NCBI GenBank assembly: GCA_041674525.1
Contig: JBAYVN010000003.1
Coordinates: 1 to 64,000 of the forward strand
Direction: 5' to 3'
DNA: 64,000 nt
Origin: SHYQ01 sp041674525
Lineage (GTDB): Bacteria > Chloroflexota > Dehalococcoidia > UBA2979
Made by a program: the position numbers and the translations under genes. A model generated the notes under the pieces. That model had not been told where the DNA came from. It saw only the letters and a program-made list of their open reading frames with translations, and made no database searches. Positions 17,017-24,990 of the stretch are shown here, in pieces; position 1 is the first letter of the stretch; each line of letters starts with the position of its first letter.

Positions 17017-17051
17017 GGCCCGCAGGTCCGGATCGGGCGGCGCGGGTATCC
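17017..17051 (-). repeat. 35-base element downstream of argS (copy B)
   Basis: Second copy of the element at 15925-15959, in the argS-trpS gap and 16 bases after the argS stop. In this copy an extra perfect palindrome CGCGGG-tat-CCCGCG (17042-17056) overlaps the edge of the element. Confidence 0.75.
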
Positions 17052-17067
17052 CGCGCTTCGCCCGATA

Positions 17068-18732
17068 CTACATAGAGTCCGGCGCCGAGATGCCCATGAG
17101 GCCCAGCGTCCGCGCGAGGACCACGCGGGTCGCCTCCAGCAGGCGGAGGCGCGCCTTCGTCAGCGCGGGCTCATCCGCCTGGATCACGCGGCATTGCGTG
17201 TAGAACACGTGGAACGCGCCCGCGAGCTCCTGCGCGTAGTGCGTCAGGTGGTGCGGCGCGAGCTCGATGACCACCTTCTCGACGACCTCGGGCAGCAGCA
17301 GCAGCTTGCGCAGGAGCGTCTGCTCCGCCTCGTGCGTGAGCAGCGAGACGTCCGCGCCGTCCGCCGCGTGCCCGTCCTCGACGGCGCGCTTCAGCACCCC
17401 TGCGATGCGTGCGTGCGCGTACTGCACGTAGTACACCGGGTTCTCGTCCGACTGCTTCTTCGCCAGCTCCAGGTCGAAGTCCATCGTCTGGTTGGCGCCG
17501 GTCAGCAGGAAGAAGAAGCGCGTGGCGTCGCGCCCCACCTCATCCACCACGTCGCGCAGCGTGACGATCTCGCCGGCGCGCTTCGACAGCGGCACGACCA
17601 CGTCGCCTCGGCGGAGCGTCACCAGCTGGTACAGCAGCACGTCGAGGGCGCTCGCGTCGCCGCCGACGGCGGTCACCGCCGCCTTCACGCGCGAGACGTG
17701 GCCCTGGTGGTCGGCGCCCCAGATGTCGATCACTCGGTCGAAGCCGCGCTTGATGAACTTGTCGTAGTGGTACGCGATGTCCGTCGCGTAGTACGTCGGC
17801 TGCCCGTCGGTGCGGATCAGGACGTTGTCCTTCGACTCGCCGAGGTCCGTGGAGGTGAACCACACCGCGCCGTCGCGGCGCACGACCTGGTGCTGCGACT
17901 CCAGCAGCGCCATCACCTCGGCGTACGGGCCACCCGGCTCCATCAGCGAGCGCTCCGAGTACCAGCGGTCGTAGCGCACGCCCATGTGCTCCAGGTCCGC
18001 CCGGATGCCCTCCACCATCAGGTCCAGGCCGAGGCGGCCCAGGCCGGGGTCCGGTTCCTCGCCGGGCGGGCGGAGGTAGCGGTCGCCGTCGCGGTCCTTC
18101 ACCAGGCGGGCGACGTCGATCATGTACTCGCCGGGGTAGCCGTTCTCCGGGATCTGCACCTCGCGGCCGAAGAGCTGCTCGTACCGCGCGTAGAGGGTGC
18201 GCCCGAAGATGGCGACCTGCGTCCCGGCGTCGTTGACGTAGTACTCCTGCTCCACCTCGTAGCCCGCGGTGCGCATCACGTTCGCCAGCGTCGAGCCGAT
18301 CGCCGCGCCGCGCCCGTTGCCGACGTGGATCGGCCCCGTGGGGTTCGCGCTGACGTACTCGATCTGCGCGCGCTTGCCCGTGCCGACGTCGAGCGCGGCG
18401 TAGCCGTCGCCCTGCGCGACGATGGCGTCCGTCTGCGCGGCCGCCCACGCCGGCGCGAGGTAGAAGTTGAGGAAGCCCGGCGGCGCCACGACCACCCGGT
18501 CCACGGCGGGGTGCGCGGGGACGTGCCTGTGGAGCGCCTCGGCGACGGCGATCGCCTTCATGCGCGCCAGGCCCTGGATGCGCAGCGGCAGGTTCGCCGA
18601 GAAGTCGCCGTGCTCGGGGCGGGCGGGGTGCTCCGTGGTGATCCCGGGCGTGGCGAACTGCGGCAGGTCGCCCGCGGCCTGCGCCGCCGCGAGCGCCTGC
18701 GCCGTGAGCGCGATGATCTCGTCTCGAATCAC
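17068..18732 (-). CDS. argS: Arginyl-tRNA synthetase
   Basis: Class I synthetase charging tRNA-Arg. 554 residues from a GTG start with GGAGAGG upstream. An N-terminal tRNA-binding Add-1-like domain (HPARPEHGDFSANL) precedes the signature SANPTGPIHVGNGRGAAIG, where HVGN replaces HIGH as usual for ArgRS. The second motif is VPLSKRAGE, the family's degenerate KMSKS. The C-terminal anticodon-binding domain (HARIAGVLKRA onward) is complete. A -10-like TACACT lies 51 bases upstream. Confidence 0.97.
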   Translation of the reverse strand: MIRDEIIALTAQALAAAQAAGDLPQFATPGITTEHPARPEHGDFSANLPLRIQGLARMKAIAVAEALHRHVPAHPAVDRVVVAPPGFLNFYLAPAWAAAQTDAIVAQGDGYAALDVGTGKRAQIEYVSANPTGPIHVGNGRGAAIGSTLANVMRTAGYEVEQEYYVNDAGTQVAIFGRTLYARYEQLFGREVQIPENGYPGEYMIDVARLVKDRDGDRYLRPPGEEPDPGLGRLGLDLMVEGIRADLEHMGVRYDRWYSERSLMEPGGPYAEVMALLESQHQVVRRDGAVWFTSTDLGESKDNVLIRTDGQPTYYATDIAYHYDKFIKRGFDRVIDIWGADHQGHVSRVKAAVTAVGGDASALDVLLYQLVTLRRGDVVVPLSKRAGEIVTLRDVVDEVGRDATRFFFLLTGANQTMDFDLELAKKQSDENPVYYVQYAHARIAGVLKRAVEDGHAADGADVSLLTHEAEQTLLRKLLLLPEVVEKVVIELAPHHLTHYAQELAGAFHVFYTQCRVIQADEPALTKARLRLLEATRVVLARTLGLMGISAPDSM

Positions 18733-18782
18733 GCCGAGGTGGCCTCTCCCCGCCTCGCGCGGACCGGCGCGGGCGAGTGGTC

Positions 18783-18788
18783 AGTGTA
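18783..18788 (-). promoter_or_regulatory. -10 hexamer TACACT before argS
   Basis: TACACT on the minus strand about 50 bases before the argS start, in the 141-base gap to the DedA gene. The rest of the gap is GC-rich and holds small hairpins, for example CGCACC-GCCC-GGTGCG near 18855, which could end the DedA transcript. Confidence 0.4.
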
Positions 18789-18873
18789 ACGCGCCGCCCG
18801 GCTTCGGGCAGCGGCGGCGCGCCCGGCCGCGTGCCCGGCCGGGTGCCCGCGGGCGCACCGCCCGGTGCGGGCG

Positions 18874-19491
18874 CTAGCCCGATCGCGCGCGCGCCCGGCG
18901 CGCCGCTCGACGGAACTGGTACGCCAGCTCCGCCCCGGAGGCGACGGCGATCACCAGCGCCAGCAGCAGCCAGCCGATGCTCCCCAGCAGGTCGGAGAGG
19001 TCCTGCACGCGGTCGGCGAAGATCCGGCCGAGGGTCACGTACGCCGCGACCCACACCGCCTCGCCCACCAGGTCCCAGAACAGGAACTTCAGCCACGGGT
19101 ACCCGGACAGGCCGCTGGTCAGGTTGACCCACGGACCCAGCGCCGTGATCAGCCAGCGGCTGAAGAAGATGCCCGGCGCACCCCACCGGGCGCTGAACGC
19201 CTCGGCGCGCCGCATCGCGGTCGCTCGCCCGGTGCGCCGCACGAGGGCGTCCACGGCCCGCCGCCCGCCCCAGCGCCCGATCGCGTAGCCGATCTGGTCG
19301 CCGATGATCGCCGCCCCGCTGGCCAGCAGCAGCACCCGCCACAGCTCCATCTCCCCCTGCGCCACGAAGGAGCCCAGCGCGAGCAGGAAGAGCGATCCGG
19401 GGAGCGGCACGCCCAGCGCGGCAAAGAGCAGGATGGCGAACGCCGCCGCCAGCCCGTACGCCGCGAACCACGCAAACGCCAGCTCGCTCAG
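18874..19491 (-). CDS. DedA family membrane protein, probable CTG start
   Basis: SNARE-associated/DedA-fold integral membrane protein, 205 residues. The family blocks FAALGVPLPGSLFLLALGSFVAQG, split over the first re-entrant region, and FFSRWLITALGPWVNLTSG with the conserved SRW arginine are present, followed by three terminal helices and a basic tail. DedA proteins act in envelope homeostasis and lipid-carrier flipping. There is no ATG, GTG or TTG near the expected N-terminus. A CTG at 19491 overlaps the upstream stop as CTGA and has GAGGCGGG just upstream, so I infer a rare CTG start. Confidence 0.8.
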   Translation of the reverse strand: MSELAFAWFAAYGLAAAFAILLFAALGVPLPGSLFLLALGSFVAQGEMELWRVLLLASGAAIIGDQIGYAIGRWGGRRAVDALVRRTGRATAMRRAEAFSARWGAPGIFFSRWLITALGPWVNLTSGLSGYPWLKFLFWDLVGEAVWVAAYVTLGRIFADRVQDLSDLLGSIGWLLLALVIAVASGAELAYQFRRAARRARARSG

Positions 19492-19910
19492 GGCCCGCCT
19501 CGATCGCTCCCCGGGGGCCGGGGTGCTGGCGGGCGGAGCGGCGCGGTCTGCGGCGGGCGCGCCTCGTCGATGGCCGCGCGCAGCGTGGCGCTGATCTCCT
19601 CGAATGTCTTGCCCTGCGCCGCGGCGATCTCGCCCAGCGGGCGCCGATCGGGGCGCGCGGGCGGTCGAGGCTCCGGCACTCCGAGCGCGCGCAGGAGCAC
19701 CTCGGGCGGCACGTCGTAGGAGTGCGCGACGTAGCCCACGGTCATCCAGCGCGCGATCGGCTCGTCCTGGTGCTGCCGCCAGTAGATCGCGTGCCGCACG
19801 GTGCGCACGGCGAAGAGCCCGGCGGCGATCAGCGCGAGAAGGAAGACGCCGGCGACCAGCCACTGCCACCATCCGAAGGCGGCGAGGACGTGCCGGATGC
19901 GTACGCTCAT
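19488..19910 (-). CDS. Small membrane-anchored hypothetical protein
   Basis: 140 residues. One membrane helix (about residues 15-35, WLVAGVFLLALIAAGLFAV) is followed by a cytoplasmic or external soluble part with VAHSYDVPPEVLLRALGVPEP. After a proline/arginine linker comes a second helical segment, EIAAAQGKTFEEISATLRAAI. The two helical segments resemble small DNA- or protein-binding folds, but I do not recognise a family. The ATG has GGAGG only one base upstream, too close for a standard site; GATAGT lies exactly six bases before it. Overlaps the DedA start. Confidence 0.65.
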   Translation of the reverse strand: MSVRIRHVLAAFGWWQWLVAGVFLLALIAAGLFAVRTVRHAIYWRQHQDEPIARWMTVGYVAHSYDVPPEVLLRALGVPEPRPPARPDRRPLGEIAAAQGKTFEEISATLRAAIDEARPPQTAPLRPPAPRPPGSDRGGP

Positions 19911-19960
19911 GCCTCCACTATCGCGCGTCCTGCCGCGCGCTGCACATCCGCGCGGAACGG

Positions 19961-19969
19961 TGCTAGCCT
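19961..19969 (+). promoter_or_regulatory. Extended -10 TGC-TAGCCT
   Basis: Extended -10 motif about 33 bases before the TfoX-like gene. Identical in form to those before gltA, rpmB and the SufR-like regulator. Confidence 0.5.
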
Positions 19970-20002
19970 CGGCTCGACCCGCCGCCCGCCCGAGGAGTGA
20001 CG

Positions 20003-20440
20003 ATGCCCGCGAATCAGCCGTCGAGCAGCCCGCCCGGCCCGCTGCGAAGCCCCGCCCCGAAGCCAGCCGCGAAGCGCCCCGCGATGAAGGTGCAGATGCA
20101 GAAGCCCGACGCCGAGGTGGCCGCGCGCGTGGGGAAGGTGATGGCGGACCTGCCGGTCTACCCCCGCCCGATGTTCGGGTGCCCGGCGTGGTTCGTGGAG
20201 GCGAACGCGCAGCTCCTCGGCTGCGTCTGGGGCGACGCCCTGTGCATCCGCGTGGGCGCCGAGGAGACCGCGCGCCTCGTCGCCTCCGGCAAGGCCACCC
20301 CCTTCGATCCCATGGGCGGCCGCCCGATGCGCGAGTACGTCCTCGTCCCCGCCGCCTCGATGCGCCCCGCGCAACTGCGGAAGTGGGTGGAGCGCGGACT
20401 GGCGTTCACGGAGACGGTGGCGGCGAAGAAGGGGAAGTAG
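20003..20440 (+). CDS. TfoX N-terminal domain protein
   Basis: 145 residues from the ATG at 20003, which has GAGGAG at a good distance; a GTG two codons upstream is less likely. About 35 disordered Pro/Lys-rich residues precede the TfoX_N domain, recognised by YPRPMFGCPAWFVEANAQLLGCVWGDALCIRVG and the ending YVLVPAASM. TfoX/Sxy is known as a competence regulator in Gammaproteobacteria, but stand-alone N-terminal-domain proteins are widespread and of unknown role. The gene borders the lower-GC dcd cassette. Confidence 0.75.
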   Translation: MPANQPSSSPPGPLRSPAPKPAAKRPAMKVQMQKPDAEVAARVGKVMADLPVYPRPMFGCPAWFVEANAQLLGCVWGDALCIRVGAEETARLVASGKATPFDPMGGRPMREYVLVPAASMRPAQLRKWVERGLAFTETVAAKKGK

Positions 20441-20444
20441 GGAG

Positions 20445-21050
20445 TTAGTGGATTCCGGCGGGATCGGTCTGGCCTGCGAACTGACTCGATCCTCCAGCCG
20501 GCGTTCCATTCACCTCTTCGATGACTAGTTGGCAGATTGGCATGCCGCGTGTGAGGAGAATTCGCGTCTTCCCGAGATTCCGAATCTCAAGGGTGATCTG
20601 TCCGACATATCCCGCCTGAATCGTCGGTGCCGTGAGGTGGACGATCAGGCCAAAGCGAGCGAGAGTGCTCTTCCCTTCGACCCGGGCTGCGAGGCAGGGC
20701 CGTCCTTGGGCCTTGTTCTCGAACTCGGCGGGTAAAGCGAAGGCTACCTCTTCTTCTGTAATCCCGAGCACGAGATGCTCGGGATCGAGTATGTAGCCTT
20801 GTGCAGGGATCTCTTCTCGTTTGTACAGAGTCCGGAGTTTCTCTGCGGTACTTCCGAGACGCGGGTCAATGATGACCCCTTCATCGATCTGGGGTATCCG
20901 TAACACCGAGCCGAGTCGGAGATCGACGGAGGAACGGCTGTATGGACGATCAGGCTTTTCGATCGTTGCAGTGCGCGGAGCCGGTTCAGGGCTGATCCGA
21001 AGCCGACCATCATCCAACGCTTCATGGATCTGAACGTCGCTGAGGATCAA
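20445..21050 (-). CDS. dcd: dCTP deaminase
   Basis: Deaminates dCTP to dUTP, feeding dTMP synthesis; related enzymes also split off pyrophosphate. 201 residues from a TTG start with GAGGTGG upstream. The core VEGKSTLARFGLIVHLTAP contains the catalytic/ligand serine-arginine block, and IQAGYVGQITLEIRNLG with GMPICQLVIEEV are the family motifs. SSVDLRLG near the N-terminus is also typical. Two 60-base lines I counted are 53% and 58% GC against about 70% around, and the codon use is plainly different, so transfer is likely. It follows the 82-residue gene by nine bases. Confidence 0.93.
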   Translation of the reverse strand: MILSDVQIHEALDDGRLRISPEPAPRTATIEKPDRPYSRSSVDLRLGSVLRIPQIDEGVIIDPRLGSTAEKLRTLYKREEIPAQGYILDPEHLVLGITEEEVAFALPAEFENKAQGRPCLAARVEGKSTLARFGLIVHLTAPTIQAGYVGQITLEIRNLGKTRILLTRGMPICQLVIEEVNGTPAGGSSQFAGQTDPAGIH

Positions 21051-21059
21051 GCGTCCACC

Positions 21060-21308
21060 TCACACTGCCTCGAGGATCTCCTCGCGAACGGTCACCTCTT
21101 GGCCGGCTCCGAAAACATCCCCCGGCAGTTCAACAAGTGAGCGTCCCGCGGCGGTGGCGAGAATACGGACACGGATCGCCTGCCCACCGACCAGTGAGCG
21201 AGGAGCGATCACTGAGACTTCTCGCCCCTTTTCATCTTTGAACGTGAGGATTACTTCCGATTCGAACGGTCCATCCTGGATATGGCCTTTCAACATTCCG
21301 GTGCCCAT
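21060..21308 (-). CDS. 82-residue hypothetical protein, cassette partner of dcd
   Basis: 82 residues from an ATG with GGGAGG seven bases upstream. It looks like a small all-beta protein: ESEVILTFKDEKGREVSVIAP, then QAIRVRILATAAGRSLVELPG and QEVTVREEIL. There are no cysteines, no membrane segment and no signal peptide. I do not recognise it. It shares the lower-GC composition of dcd and lies directly before it, so the two probably form one operon driven from the AT-rich 21309-21397 region with the SOS-like palindrome. A DNA-metabolism or stress role is inference from context. Confidence 0.7.
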   Translation of the reverse strand: MGTGMLKGHIQDGPFESEVILTFKDEKGREVSVIAPRSLVGGQAIRVRILATAAGRSLVELPGDVFGAGQEVTVREEILEAV

Positions 21309-21385
21309 GGGTGACCCTCCCTGCTCCGACAGGAATGTAACACAATGTGACGCAAATGATAAATAGATAATACGCATAGATAGTA

Positions 21386-21397
21386 GAACAGATGTTC
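21386..21397. promoter_or_regulatory. SOS-box-like palindrome GAACAGATGTTC
   Basis: A perfect 12-base palindrome fitting the GAAC-N4-GTTC pattern of LexA boxes in Firmicutes and Actinobacteria. It lies 78 bases upstream of the 82-residue/dcd operon, in the most AT-rich stretch of the window, and touches the stop codon of recG. Possible -10 hexamers on the minus strand lie between it and the operon (TATTAT, TATCAT). LexA binding is inferred, not shown. Confidence 0.5.
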
Positions 21398-24067
21398 CTA
21401 GTGCATCTCCGCCACCACGCTCGCCGTTCTGCTGGCGATCGCTGCCTTCAGGGCCTGGTGGTCGAGGCGCTTGAGGTCGGGGTCTTCGTCGAGGAGCGTC
21501 TCGGCCTCGCGGCGGGCGGCGTCGATCAGCGGGGCGTCGAGGAGGCTGGCGACGCGCAGGGACGGGATGCCGGACTGCGCCGTGCCGAAGAGGTCGCCGG
21601 GGCCGCGCAGCTGCAGGTCCGCCTCGGCCAGCGCGAAGCCGTCCGTGGTGCGCTCCATCACCGATAGTCGTTCTTCGGCCTCGGGCGTGGGGTCGTCGGC
21701 CAGCAGGAAGCACGTGCTCGCATGATCGCCGCGGCCCACGCGTCCGCGAAACTGGTGCAGCTGCGCGAGGCCAAAGCGATCCGCGCCCTCGATCGCCATC
21801 ACCGTCGCGTTCGGCACGTCGATTCCTACCTCGACGACGGCCGTGGACACGAGAATATCCGCCTCGCCGTTCGCGAACGCGCGCATCACGCCGTCCTTCT
21901 GCTTCGCGCCCATGCGACCGTGCAGCAGCAGGATGCGCCCGCGCTCGCCTAGGTCGGGGAACTCCTCCGTGCGCAGGCGCTCGAACTCCTCCGTCGCCGC
22001 GCGGGACTCCACCGTCTCCGAGCCCTCGACGAGCGGGCAGATCACGAACGCCTGCCGCCCCGCCTCGATCTCCGCGCGCATCGTCGCGAACGCCTCGCGA
22101 CGCTGGATCGGCGACAGCCACTTCGTCACGATCGGCGTCCGCCCCGGCGGCAGCTCGTCGATGATCGTCAGGTCCAGGTCGCCGTACGCCGTCAGCGCCA
22201 GCGATCGCGGGATCGGCGTGGCGCTCATCACCAGCAGGTGGGGCGAGATCGCGTGTTCCTCGCGCGAAGGCGAGGATGCCTCGCCCGCGCGATCCCGATC
22301 TTCGCGCAGCGCAGCACCACCGCCCTCAATCCCCTTGCGACGGAGCGCGCCGCGCTGCATCACGCCGAAGCGGTGCTGCTCGTCCACCACCGCGAGGCCG
22401 AGGCGCGCGTACTCGACGTTCTCCTGGATCAGCGCGTGCGTCCCCACCGCCAGCTGCGCGCCGCCGAACTTCAGCGCCTCCATCGCCGCGCGCCGCTCGG
22501 CGGCCCTCGTGGAGCCGGTGAGCAGCACGATGCGCACCGGGAGGGGCAGGCCGGGGACGTTCACCACGCCGTGCAGCGGCGGCTCGGACGCGCCGTCATC
22601 GAGGCCCGAGAGCATCCGGCACAGCGTGCGGTAATGCTGCTCCGCCAGCACCTCGGTGGGCGCCATCATCACCGCCTGGTAGCCCGCCGAGATCATCGAC
22701 AGCATGGCCGCCAGCGCGACGACCGTCTTGCCGGAGCCCACGTCGCCCTCCAGCAGCCGCGACATCGGCACGTTGCGCGCGATGTCCGCGCGGATGGCGG
22801 CGAGCGCCTCGCGCTGCGAGCGGGTCAGCGCGAACGGGAGCGTCGCGAGGAACGCCTCGGCCGCGGCGTGATCCGTGATCACCGGGGCGTTGCCCTGCGC
22901 CTGCCACTCGCGCTTCCGCGACACCACGCCCAGCTGGATCGCCAGCAGCTCGTCGAACGCGAGGCGGCGGCGCGCCTCGCGCAGCGCGTCCTCCGAGTCC
23001 GGGTAGTGGATCTGCCGTGTCGCCTCGGCGAGCCCGACCAGCCCGTGGCGCCGCCGGATCGCCTCCGGCACGGGGTCCTCGATGCGGTCGCCGAACGCCT
23101 CCAGCAGGCTCGCGATCATCGTGCGCAGCGTGCGTTGCGGCAGCCCCTGCGTCAGCGAGTACACCGGGACGAAGCGCCCGGTGTGCGCCCCCGCGTGCGG
23201 CCCGTCGAGGCGCTCGTACTCCGGGTTCTGGAAGACGGGCCGCCCGCGATAGATCGTGACCTTGCCGGCGAGGGCGACGTGCGATCCCGCGGGGAGCGAG
23301 CGCGCGATGTACGGCTGGTTGAACCACGTCGCCGTGATCCGCGCGCCGAGGTCGTCCGTCAGCACCGCCTCCGTCGCGCGCATCTTGCCGCCGCGACCCA
23401 TGCGCACCTCGCGCGCGCGGTCGATGGTGCCACGCACGGTCTGCTCCACGCCCACCTTCAGCGCGCTGATCGGCACCGTGCGCGAGAAGTCGTGGTGCCG
23501 GTACGGGTACGCCCGCAGCGCATCGCCGACGGTGCGGATGCCGAGGTGCTCGAGCCGCGCGAACGTCGGCGCGCGCAGCCCCGTCCCCGCGTCCTCGATC
23601 GGCAGGTCGAGCGCCGCCGCGCCGGGGGCCGCCCGCCGCGCCGCGCGTTGCGGACCGGTCAGCCCGGGCGTCGCCGCCCCGCCTCGCTCCTCGCCGCCGC
23701 TGGCGCTGCCGGGCGCCGCGCGGGGCCGCGAGGCGCGTGCGGGCTTCGCGGCGGCTCTCGATGCGCGGGCGGGGCGCTCGGGGACCGGGGCGATCGGCGG
23801 CGGCGCCAGCTCGTCGGCGAGCGCGGTCTCGCGGCGGATCGTGGCCAGCGCACGCCGCAGCCAGGTCACGCGCTCCTCGGTGTCCATGGCGGCGTACCCG
23901 GCGATCGGGAGCGCCGCGCGCATGCGACGCACCGGCGAGCCCTCGCGCTCCCCCTCGGCCTCGCGCGCAAGCATGGCGTCCAGGCCGCCCTGCACGAGGG
24001 TGTCCGCGGCCCCGCTCTCGAGTTCACGTTCGAGCACCGCGCGCAGCCGCCAGAGGTCCGCGCTCAT
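21398..24067 (-). CDS. recG: ATP-dependent DNA helicase RecG
   Basis: Remodels stalled replication forks and Holliday junctions. 889 residues, longer than the usual 680-830. The N-terminus (about 1-150) is helical then Ala/Pro-rich. The wedge/OB domain covers about 175-330 (GIRTVGDALRAYPYRHHDF). Helicase motifs are LLEGDVGSGKTVVALAA (Walker A), VVDEQHRFGV (motif II), MSATPIPRSL (motif III) and FRGRVGRGDHASTCFLL (motif VI). Between motifs II and III the spacing is about 25 residues longer than usual, and the extra DNA contains a strong palindrome (22260-22292). The reading frame stays intact. It is the last gene after fakA and fakB. Confidence 0.95.
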   Translation of the reverse strand: MSADLWRLRAVLERELESGAADTLVQGGLDAMLAREAEGEREGSPVRRMRAALPIAGYAAMDTEERVTWLRRALATIRRETALADELAPPPIAPVPERPARASRAAAKPARASRPRAAPGSASGGEERGGAATPGLTGPQRAARRAAPGAAALDLPIEDAGTGLRAPTFARLEHLGIRTVGDALRAYPYRHHDFSRTVPISALKVGVEQTVRGTIDRAREVRMGRGGKMRATEAVLTDDLGARITATWFNQPYIARSLPAGSHVALAGKVTIYRGRPVFQNPEYERLDGPHAGAHTGRFVPVYSLTQGLPQRTLRTMIASLLEAFGDRIEDPVPEAIRRRHGLVGLAEATRQIHYPDSEDALREARRRLAFDELLAIQLGVVSRKREWQAQGNAPVITDHAAAEAFLATLPFALTRSQREALAAIRADIARNVPMSRLLEGDVGSGKTVVALAAMLSMISAGYQAVMMAPTEVLAEQHYRTLCRMLSGLDDGASEPPLHGVVNVPGLPLPVRIVLLTGSTRAAERRAAMEALKFGGAQLAVGTHALIQENVEYARLGLAVVDEQHRFGVMQRGALRRKGIEGGGAALREDRDRAGEASSPSREEHAISPHLLVMSATPIPRSLALTAYGDLDLTIIDELPPGRTPIVTKWLSPIQRREAFATMRAEIEAGRQAFVICPLVEGSETVESRAATEEFERLRTEEFPDLGERGRILLLHGRMGAKQKDGVMRAFANGEADILVSTAVVEVGIDVPNATVMAIEGADRFGLAQLHQFRGRVGRGDHASTCFLLADDPTPEAEERLSVMERTTDGFALAEADLQLRGPGDLFGTAQSGIPSLRVASLLDAPLIDAARREAETLLDEDPDLKRLDHQALKAAIASRTASVVAEMH
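22260..22292. repeat. In-frame palindrome inside recG
   Basis: TCGCGCG-aa-GGCGAGG-atg-CCTCGCC-CGCGCGA forms a 14-bp stem with one two-base bulge and a three-base loop. It sits in the segment coding the extra residues between helicase motifs II and III (SPSREEHAI region). I saw no second copy in the window. Confidence 0.7.
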
Positions 24068-24077
24068 CGCCCGGGGG

Positions 24078-24947
24078 TCACTTCGCAGCGATCATCCGCG
24101 ACTGCTCGTCGGGAGCGGTGACCACGCCGGCGCCCAGGACCCCCGGCCCGCCGTGCACGCCGACCACCGGCGTGATGCGGCCCACCGTGATCGGGGCGTC
24201 CGCGTCCAGCCCGGCGATCCGGTCGCGCAGGTAGTTCGCCTCTTCGGGTGTCGTGGAGTGGACCACGAAGAGGTGCGCCACCGGGCGCAGGTCCGAGCAG
24301 CGGCCGATGATGTCCTCGATGGCGCGGCGCCGCGTGCGCACGCGGCCCACCGGGACCACCTCGCCCTCCCGGATCGCGAGGATGGGCTTCACCTTCAGCA
24401 GCGTGCCCAGCAGTTCCTGTCCACGCGACATGCGTCCGCCGCGGCGCAGGTACTCCAGCGTGTCGACCGTGAAGAAGATGTGCGTGCGGCGGAACATGTC
24501 CTCCGCCTGCGCCCGCACAGCATCGATGTCCACCCCGGCGCGCGCGGCCTTCGCTGCCTCCATCACGCCGGTGCCGAGGCCCAGCGAGACCGTGCCCGAG
24601 TCCACGAACTCGATGCGCGCGCCCTCCACTCCCTGTGCGCCCTGCCGCGCCGACTCCAGCGTGCCGCTCAGCCGAGCAGAGATGTGGATCGAGAGGATCT
24701 CGGTGGCGCCCTCGTCGATCAGCCGCTGGTAGGCGTGCGTGAAGAGGGCGGGAGTGGGCTGCGCCGTGGTCGGCATGTTCGGGTCGCGCTCCAGGCGGCG
24801 AAAGAACTGCTCGGCCTGGATGTCGACCCCGTCCAGAAGCTCCTCGTCCCCGAACAGGATCGAAAGCGGCACCACCGTGATCCCCAGCGCCTGGATGGCC
24901 TCAAGGGGCAGGTCGCACGTCGAATCCGTGACGATGCGGAGGGTCAT
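24078..24947 (-). CDS. fakB: DegV family fatty-acid-binding protein
   Basis: Binds a fatty acid and presents it to FakA for phosphorylation to acyl-phosphate. 289 residues, normal. The start VTDSTCDLP, the loop SARLSGTLESA, the middle ITPVVGVHGGPGVLG and the FFTVDTLEYLRRGGR block are DegV hallmarks. The ATG lacks a ribosome binding site, and a TATCAT hexamer lies exactly six bases upstream, so this gene may have its own leaderless promoter inside the fakA-fakB-recG string. The gene before it is fakA and the one after is recG, a recurring order in Gram-positive-type genomes. Confidence 0.9.
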   Translation of the reverse strand: MTLRIVTDSTCDLPLEAIQALGITVVPLSILFGDEELLDGVDIQAEQFFRRLERDPNMPTTAQPTPALFTHAYQRLIDEGATEILSIHISARLSGTLESARQGAQGVEGARIEFVDSGTVSLGLGTGVMEAAKAARAGVDIDAVRAQAEDMFRRTHIFFTVDTLEYLRRGGRMSRGQELLGTLLKVKPILAIREGEVVPVGRVRTRRRAIEDIIGRCSDLRPVAHLFVVHSTTPEEANYLRDRIAGLDADAPITVGRITPVVGVHGGPGVLGAGVVTAPDEQSRMIAAK

Positions 24948-24953
24948 GGCGGG

Positions 24954-24959
24954 ATGATA
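24954..24959 (-). promoter_or_regulatory. -10 hexamer TATCAT before fakB
   Basis: TATCAT on the minus strand, six bases before the fakB ATG, with no Shine-Dalgarno sequence. It lies in the 43-base gap after fakA. Confidence 0.55.
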
Positions 24960-24990
24960 GCCGAGCGACCCCTTCCGTGCTCGGCGGCGG

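Noticed and set aside
16983..17067. T-box riboswitch before trpS
   Set aside because: The gap is only 85 bases, lacks the AGGGTGG-ACCGCG core and the UGGN bulge, and the GGGATACCCGCG similarity is explained by a simple palindrome that recurs near the repeat after argS.
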